From Marsupella aquatica (lineage: Eukaryota; Marchantiophyta), in contig OZ316895.1 of the NCBI GenBank assembly GCA_973895155.1, positions 3,286,001-3,350,000 of the forward strand: a DNA stretch of 64,000 nucleotides, written 5' to 3'. Below are positions 57,930 through 64,000 of this stretch, piece after piece. Position 1 is the stretch's first letter; each line of letters begins with the position of its first letter. Made by a program: the position numbers and the translations under genes. The notes beneath the pieces are model-generated. The model had not been told where the DNA came from. It saw only the letters and a list, made by a program, of their open reading frames with translations, and did not search any database.

Positions 57930-58185
57930 GTTCACAGGCTGGGTGGTTTTTTCGCTAGCGCTTAAGTTTTAGGAGATTCAAAAATTCCGAAGGAGTCCTC
58001 TGAAGCATTTTGGCTACAAGCCATCATTTGTCGTGGAATGAGTTATTCAGAGAAAGCCACGCTAAACTATCCGCGATGTGCCATTTGGTAGGAAGAGGCT
58101 ATCATTGTTTCCGCAATGAATTCTATTGGAAGAATTTCCGCGGATCTAAATCGCCAGCGCTCATCGGCATTTGTTTCCTGTGCAC
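57930..58185 (+). repeat. ~260-bp duplicated segment upstream of the COMM gene (partner 63371-63640)
   Basis: Shared order: TTCA(C/T)AGG(C)TGGG, GCTTAA.TTTTAG, GATTCAAAAATTCCGAAGGA, CTCTGAAGCATTTT, GGCT, CATCATT, GATGTGCCATTTGG, GAA(G)..GG(C)TATCA and TTGGAAGAA(or GACT)TTCCGC. It ends about 265 bp before the COMM start codon, so it may be part of its promoter or leader. Confidence 0.8.
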
Positions 58186-58449
58186 GTGAGGTTAGAAGTT
58201 CCTGCAATCGATCTACACAATTGTTCGTTCTTTAACAATTCTCTGAAACAAGTCTAACCTTCCTTCACATTTCTTGTCCTCTGTATAAGTTAGCAATCCT
58301 GATCTCAGGCCCAATCTCTATCCTCGTGTCAAAGAATATTACTCTTCTCCAGCTGTACGAAAGCCGGGACAAAAGCAATTCTGTGGGGAGCAGAGTATCG
58401 ACTACACTGAGCCGAGCTGATCTGATTTTGAGCTGAGCAGAATTCGGGA

Positions 58450-59576
58450 ATGCCTACTGACGAAGCCGAAGTGGTAACACATGCACAGCAATTGCTCGAC
58501 TTCGACTGGAAACTCAAGGTACGATTGCTTTCATTGCTCGGGTTTATTTACTTACGAACAAAGATGGAGAATGGTGATCGGAAGAGGTGACATGGAAACA
58601 ATGTGTTTGCCTGAAATTCCCCTTTGCAAGGTTTGAACAGAGCGAGAGTCTCATTAATCTCATGGAAATTCGAGCACAGACATTAGGGTTTGAACTGTAA
58701 ACGAAATTTGTACATGTTGAATCAATCAATTTTGCAAGATCAGTTAGCATATACAGTCCAACTTGTGGGTGGCCTCAACAAAGTGAGATTACTAGCGCTT
58801 TCGTCGAATGCTGACTAAAGAGATTGGGGTTTTGAGCTCTCTGGTAAATTCTTGTAGTGATTGAATGAATAACGTAACGGCAGCATGACTGGAATGGATG
58901 AATTAATGAAGGAAGGAATGAAAAGGAGAAAAAAAATGACTCATGTAGTCTGCAGATACTTGAGCAAGGGCATCACAGACAGATAGTTCATCACGGGCAA
59001 AGGCCATCGACGAAGTGTGTAAGCAAATAGGTTTGTATGATCCTGATCGATTTCTTGGTTGCGTGATGTGGCAGCATGTCGTGAGTGGCGCATTACTGGC
59101 GTCAGTAAATCGACCGCTCTTGAGACTGGAGCTGGCAGTAACCACGCCGGCTGTGAAGGTGGAAAGCGTCCCATATTTCAGGAGAGAAAGCGTCGAAGAG
59201 AAGGCTCAAATCGCTGTTGCTGAGTATAGCAAGACTGAACTTGATAAACTAATCTCCGAGATGGAGGCCATCTCCCAGGTAAAATTTCCAATTGCAAGGA
59301 TGAAGCAATGCCATTTCCCCTTACTACGACAACAGTTCATATCCTTCTACCTGGAAAATCTTTCAAACCCTCCGGCTAGTACATCAAGACGTGGTTAGAA
59401 TTGGCAAATTGCTTCCTGGGAATACCATGTGCTCAAGTCAAGTAGACACACAGGATTCTTTGTATGTTATTTATGCGGTCAGCTATTCGTTGTCTCTACG
59501 CAGATATCTGTTGATGTTCTACCTAACTCTACATTTGTGATCGCAGGCGTTGGAGAGCACTTCAATCAGCGACTGA
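58450..59576 (+). CDS. short COMM-domain protein, three exons
   Basis: Exons 58450-58518, 59075-59278 and 59547-59576 encode 100 residues. It opens MPTDEAEVVTHAQQLLDFDWKLK; the FDW.LK..L..S.L..L..PLL.L.L pattern and the C-terminal EYSKTELDKLISEMEAIS helix are those of the COMM domain, closest by memory to COMMD8. COMMD proteins form the Commander complex for endosomal recycling in animals and bind each other through this domain. In-frame stops lie just upstream of the ATG, so the usual N-terminal helical domain is absent unless an earlier exon exists. Introns are 556 and 268 bp, GT-AG. The region after 58518 also has a decoy acceptor at 58958 leading into a quick stop. Confidence 0.72.
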
Positions 59577-59596
59577 TATTGTTCTTGAGTGTTCGT

Positions 59597-59780
59597 TGAA
59601 TCTGCCACAGATGAGTTTCAACCACCAGTTTGTCAGTAGGCTTGAGTATTGAAACAGTCAAACGAAAGGCATTGGAAGCAGCACTCATATGGTCCTGTTT
59701 GTTGAATCTGCCATGGAAAAGTTCCAACAACCAGTTCTTCACTCGGCTTGAGTATTGAAACGGTCAAACCAAGGAACATC
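59597..59780 (+). repeat. tandem duplication just after the COMM gene, two ~105-bp units
   Basis: Both units: GTTGAATCTGCCA, GTTTCAAC or GTTCCAAC, AACCAGTT, GCTTGAGTATTGAAAC and GTCAAAC. They lie in the probable 3' UTR. Confidence 0.85.
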
Positions 59781-61739
59781 CTTAGATCAGAATAATGCTA
59801 TAACCACTGTGAGCAAGATTGAAGAGAAGATGAGAGACAGTTCCTGTTGTGACTGTTGCTATTATAACAATCTGTGGCAGACGTGAATCTCAAATCCATG
59901 TGCGGATACATGTCCGTCACACTTTGATCATGTATTAGTTCTGAATTCTGGTTAGTCACTTGAATATGTTGCTTTTGCTGTCTTTGAGGAGTGACGAACA
60001 ATTCATTGACTTAACTATAACTGATCCGAGTATTGATGTCGATGTTGCATGCCATAAATCATTTTGCCTCCAGAGACCGTCCTTCACTCTTATCTGGTCA
60101 ACAATGGAGGCATGATTGCCATTTGCAGATCACGTGAAACACACACACCGACTCTCAGAATGTTAGGAATTGGATGGCCAGAAATATCTCTGTTTGCAAT
60201 TCAGTCTGTTTGCAATCTCGGAAGCCGATCTTCTTGCATTGTCAGTACCACTGGTTGCAAACTCAGTGACCTTGCACTGTCATGTAGGTGCAAACCCCAT
60301 CAATCATAGCTCACAAGCAAGCAAAGCCCTTGCATTGTCCATCCTTTTCATTTCTGGTCGAATTCAATCCAATCTTGTTACGTATTGTACGGCTGGACCT
60401 CCCTGTCGGGACTCGTGCAATCAGTAGTTATCCCTCCATCTAGGTTGCAAGTCATATCCATTACCACCCTGGCCATAATCTCAAAAAATTGGAGTCGATT
60501 AAATACATCTCTACTATTGCCCGCTCCCCGTTTAGAATGCCCATTGTGACCTAGACCTTGCCGGCTTAGTACTCGAATTACTCGAGAAAGTTCAGTTTTG
60601 GGTGTGGCCTGTTGAATAATTATGCGTAGGAGGTAGTCTGGACAACCCCATGACAATCACATACTTTATTATCAGTAGTAAAAATTTCCAGACTCCAGAG
60701 GTTTTTATTCGAAGGACACGAATGAGCGAGCCGAGCCTGTCGGTTCACCGTCTTGTGCTCTGTCAATAAAGACCACTGGACCTTTCTATCCGATAAAACA
60801 CGAGAAAACCTTCTCCATACTTTTCTCTGAAAAGCAAGAGAGAAATTTCCACTCCACTTGCTAAATTGCAGTATCAAGGGTAAAGGTGCATTGTAGAAGG
60901 TGGAAAGTCGGACTTGCACAGTCGAAACTTCATCTCGTGATCAACAAAGCATGGCCGTTGGCAGCAGGTTGTACATTTGCGAATTTTTGCCTACTAACTG
61001 GAAAGTGGCCAGCCAATGGGCAAAGCAGCGAGGTGCGCTCTACGCAGCTCTCGGGTGAACAATGGGACAGATCCATCGTTTGACGATCTTAATCAACATA
61101 AGGAACACTGCTTTCCTATTCTTGCAGCCCAGCACATCAGCAATCAGATGCACAGTTCGCTCACGGTGAGAAAGGGAGGAAAATGAACCTTCAGAGAACG
61201 ACACAGAGATCCTGAGCCGTCAACAAAAACTTAGCCTACGAATAACTGAGCCCACATACACACGAGGCATCAGCCAAGAAGACCCACGTGATGTTGTAGT
61301 AACACCAATAGCAAGAGAGAGTAAGCTTCAAGCAAGCTGAGCACATAGAGGCATAGAGCTCAAGAATCACACCATACCGATGATATAAGACACACAAAAC
61401 AGAACTGAATGATGCGCAGTACATGGACAGTCCATAATTGTATCCCGGCTCAAAGAACTGAAAACACGCTGAAGCACAAGCAAAGCTTTCCGGAGATCTT
61501 TAGAGTTCTCATAAACACGCCCATTCATGTAAGGGACAATTAATGCCAGCAAAAATGTTTATGCCCAGTAACGAGTAGAACATTGGGAAAAACAGGAAAA
61601 TGTGGGTAGGGTAAAGTAAGGGTAAAACTCTCTGTAACTGCGCACTCCTGGGAAGAAGCTAGAGGTGAACATGTAAACAGAGTTTGCACTATGTGATAAG
61701 TGCAACATTGGTAATCTTGCACTTATGAATAGTGCTTGC

Positions 61740-62912
<1,173 letters not shown>

Positions 62913-63370
62913 CTTTCCCGGTAGGAAAGGCAAACAAAGCTCAACTTGTGTCTTAAGTTTACAAAAGTACAGTAGTGTTACTCTGTTGAATGTTGAAACA
63001 GAGAGGCAAACAATCAACATTGAAGGTTTTTTTGGAAGGACATGTGATCTGCTTCTCTTCCAAGCGAAAGAATTCTGCTCAGGACCTCGTTTTTATCCTC
63101 GCCTGGAGAGAGCTGGCTGATCAGCCGGACTCGGAAGTGTTGCCAAATTCTGAGAATTGGAGGCGGAAATCAGGTCTTTGTTGAGATTGCTGAATTGTCC
63201 TCTACAACGCAAAGGTTGGAGGTGTCCCGTGGTCGCTTCCTCAGCAGCGAGAGTTTTTTGCATGAGGTCTTCGTTTGTTGGCAATATTTTATTGCCTTCT
63301 GGAGTGGCTGGACGGTCTCCGTGCCGCAGCCATGCCGGGTCTCCAGGTAAGCTGCTGAGCCCTAGCAGCG

Positions 63371-63640
63371 TTCATAGGTTGGGAGGTTCTGGGGCTGGCG
63401 CTTAATTTTAGAGATTCAAAAATTCCGAAGGAGTTCTCTGAAGCATTTTTGGCTGCCAAGTCATCATTCGGTTTGAAAATGAGGAATTCTCTAGTCTTAA
63501 ACTTAAAAGCACTCTAATCTATCCTACGATGTGCCATTTGGCTGTGAAGAAGGTATCAACGCCTCGGCCGTGAATTTTGTTGGAAGGACTTTCCGCACAG
63601 CTTACGGATCAAGATTGCCGGAGCTCAGCTGCATTTCTTT
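63371..63640 (+). repeat. ~260-bp duplicated segment, right copy (partner 57930-58185)
   Basis: It has the same order of blocks as the copy before the COMM gene, with small indels and a ~30-bp extra piece near 63490. No COMM-like exon follows within the remaining 360 bp. Confidence 0.8.
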
Positions 63641-64000
63641 CCCCAGCTTGATGTTGCAGCGTGGCTTACTTTTGATGATGTTGTGACGTAGATACCGAGG
63701 TTGACCACCACATTGAGAGCCTTGAGAAGTCAAAATGACAGTGTTTATGACGTCGATCACGAATATGTCCAGCGAAAGTCCATTCTCGATAGCAAGAAGG
63801 CAAAAAGGTTAGATGATTCTGGTATCCTGTAATCATTCAACAGAATTTGAATTTTCGGCGATCTGTAGCTTTTGAGAGCCCCTTTTGTATCCAGCTCTCT
63901 CTTCCTTGTTGTAGACGAGGAATTCAGCATACGAAAGAAATTGAAATGAGATGTTAACAGTCGCTGTGTTTTTTTTTTTTCAATGTACATACATATACGA

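Larger units (their letters stand above)
52373..58449. other. long intergenic region with dispersed repeats
   Basis: 52373 to about 53000 should hold the promoter of the tyrosine-rich protein gene. Near 53650-53960 CAAGTA and ATCAAGTA.ATG motifs recur without clear units. GAAGCACTCCCAAGAATACTT at 55757 recurs as GAAGCACTCCCGAGAATACTT at 55992. The larger repeats are listed separately. No gene was recognised up to 58449. Confidence 0.5.

Noticed and set aside
60378-60656. 92-codon minus-strand frame
   Set aside because: No recognisable domain, and no convincing splice sites or neighbours to extend it.
63331-63345. ATGCCGGGTCTCCAG followed by GTAAGC, possible first exon
   Set aside because: Five codons with a good donor are common by chance; no downstream exon is seen before the window ends.

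Overview
This is nuclear DNA of a land plant. Evidence: spliceosomal genes with many short exons and GT-AG introns of about 60-900 bp, a Ty1/copia retroelement of the Tnt1-like type, telo-box motifs near start codons, and plant-type families (mitochondrial KAS, plant MsrA, plant epoxide hydrolase, PPR, a PDF1-like wall protein). The gene set and a COMM-domain gene make me lean to a seed-free plant such as a moss or relative, but the sequence alone does not settle this.

Layout. 1-8633: the 3' two thirds of a decayed copia element, split inside its integrase-RT linker by a 4785-bp second element (2060-6844) with a GGAAC target duplication. 8746-9159: a 69-bp minisatellite. 9359-11274 (+): a seven-exon gene for ribosomal protein uL22/L17. 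11.3-14.9 kb: AT-rich repeats and a stray, broken copy of one exon of the next gene. 14936-21842 (-): a twelve-exon SERAC1-like ARM plus alpha/beta-hydrolase gene. 25039-30394 (-): a thirteen-exon PPR gene. 30.6-35.6 kb: a dense field of repeats. 35674-39635 (-): a fourteen-exon mitochondrial beta-ketoacyl-ACP synthase gene. 40.7-41.5 kb (-): exon-like pieces of a possible unidentified gene. 42145-43455 (+): a methionine sulfoxide reductase A with a signal peptide. 45614-48258 (+): an epoxide hydrolase with a GC-AG first intron. 48.5-50.1 kb: tandem and AT-rich repeats. 51068-52372 (-): an intronless secreted tyrosine-rich protein ending in a PDF1-like domain. 58450-59576 (+): a 100-residue COMM-domain protein. 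59.6-64 kb: repeats, including several copies of an exon-like block.

Exons were built by eye from homology, reading frame and splice dinucleotides. Each main gene closes to a multiple of three with consistent intron phases. Most short open frames in the window are shadows and were left out.

The genes do not form one pathway. Three adjacent minus-strand genes (SERAC1-like, PPR, KAS) all appear mitochondrial: lipid remodelling, organelle RNA handling and organelle fatty-acid synthesis. MsrA and epoxide hydrolase, side by side on the plus strand, both deal with oxidative damage. Plants do not need clustering for this, so I treat it as an observation only.

The least explained items are the nested element without recognisable LTRs, the orphan exon copy beside SERAC1, the short COMM-only protein, the RYxxGxY wall protein, and several repeat families shared between distant parts of the window.
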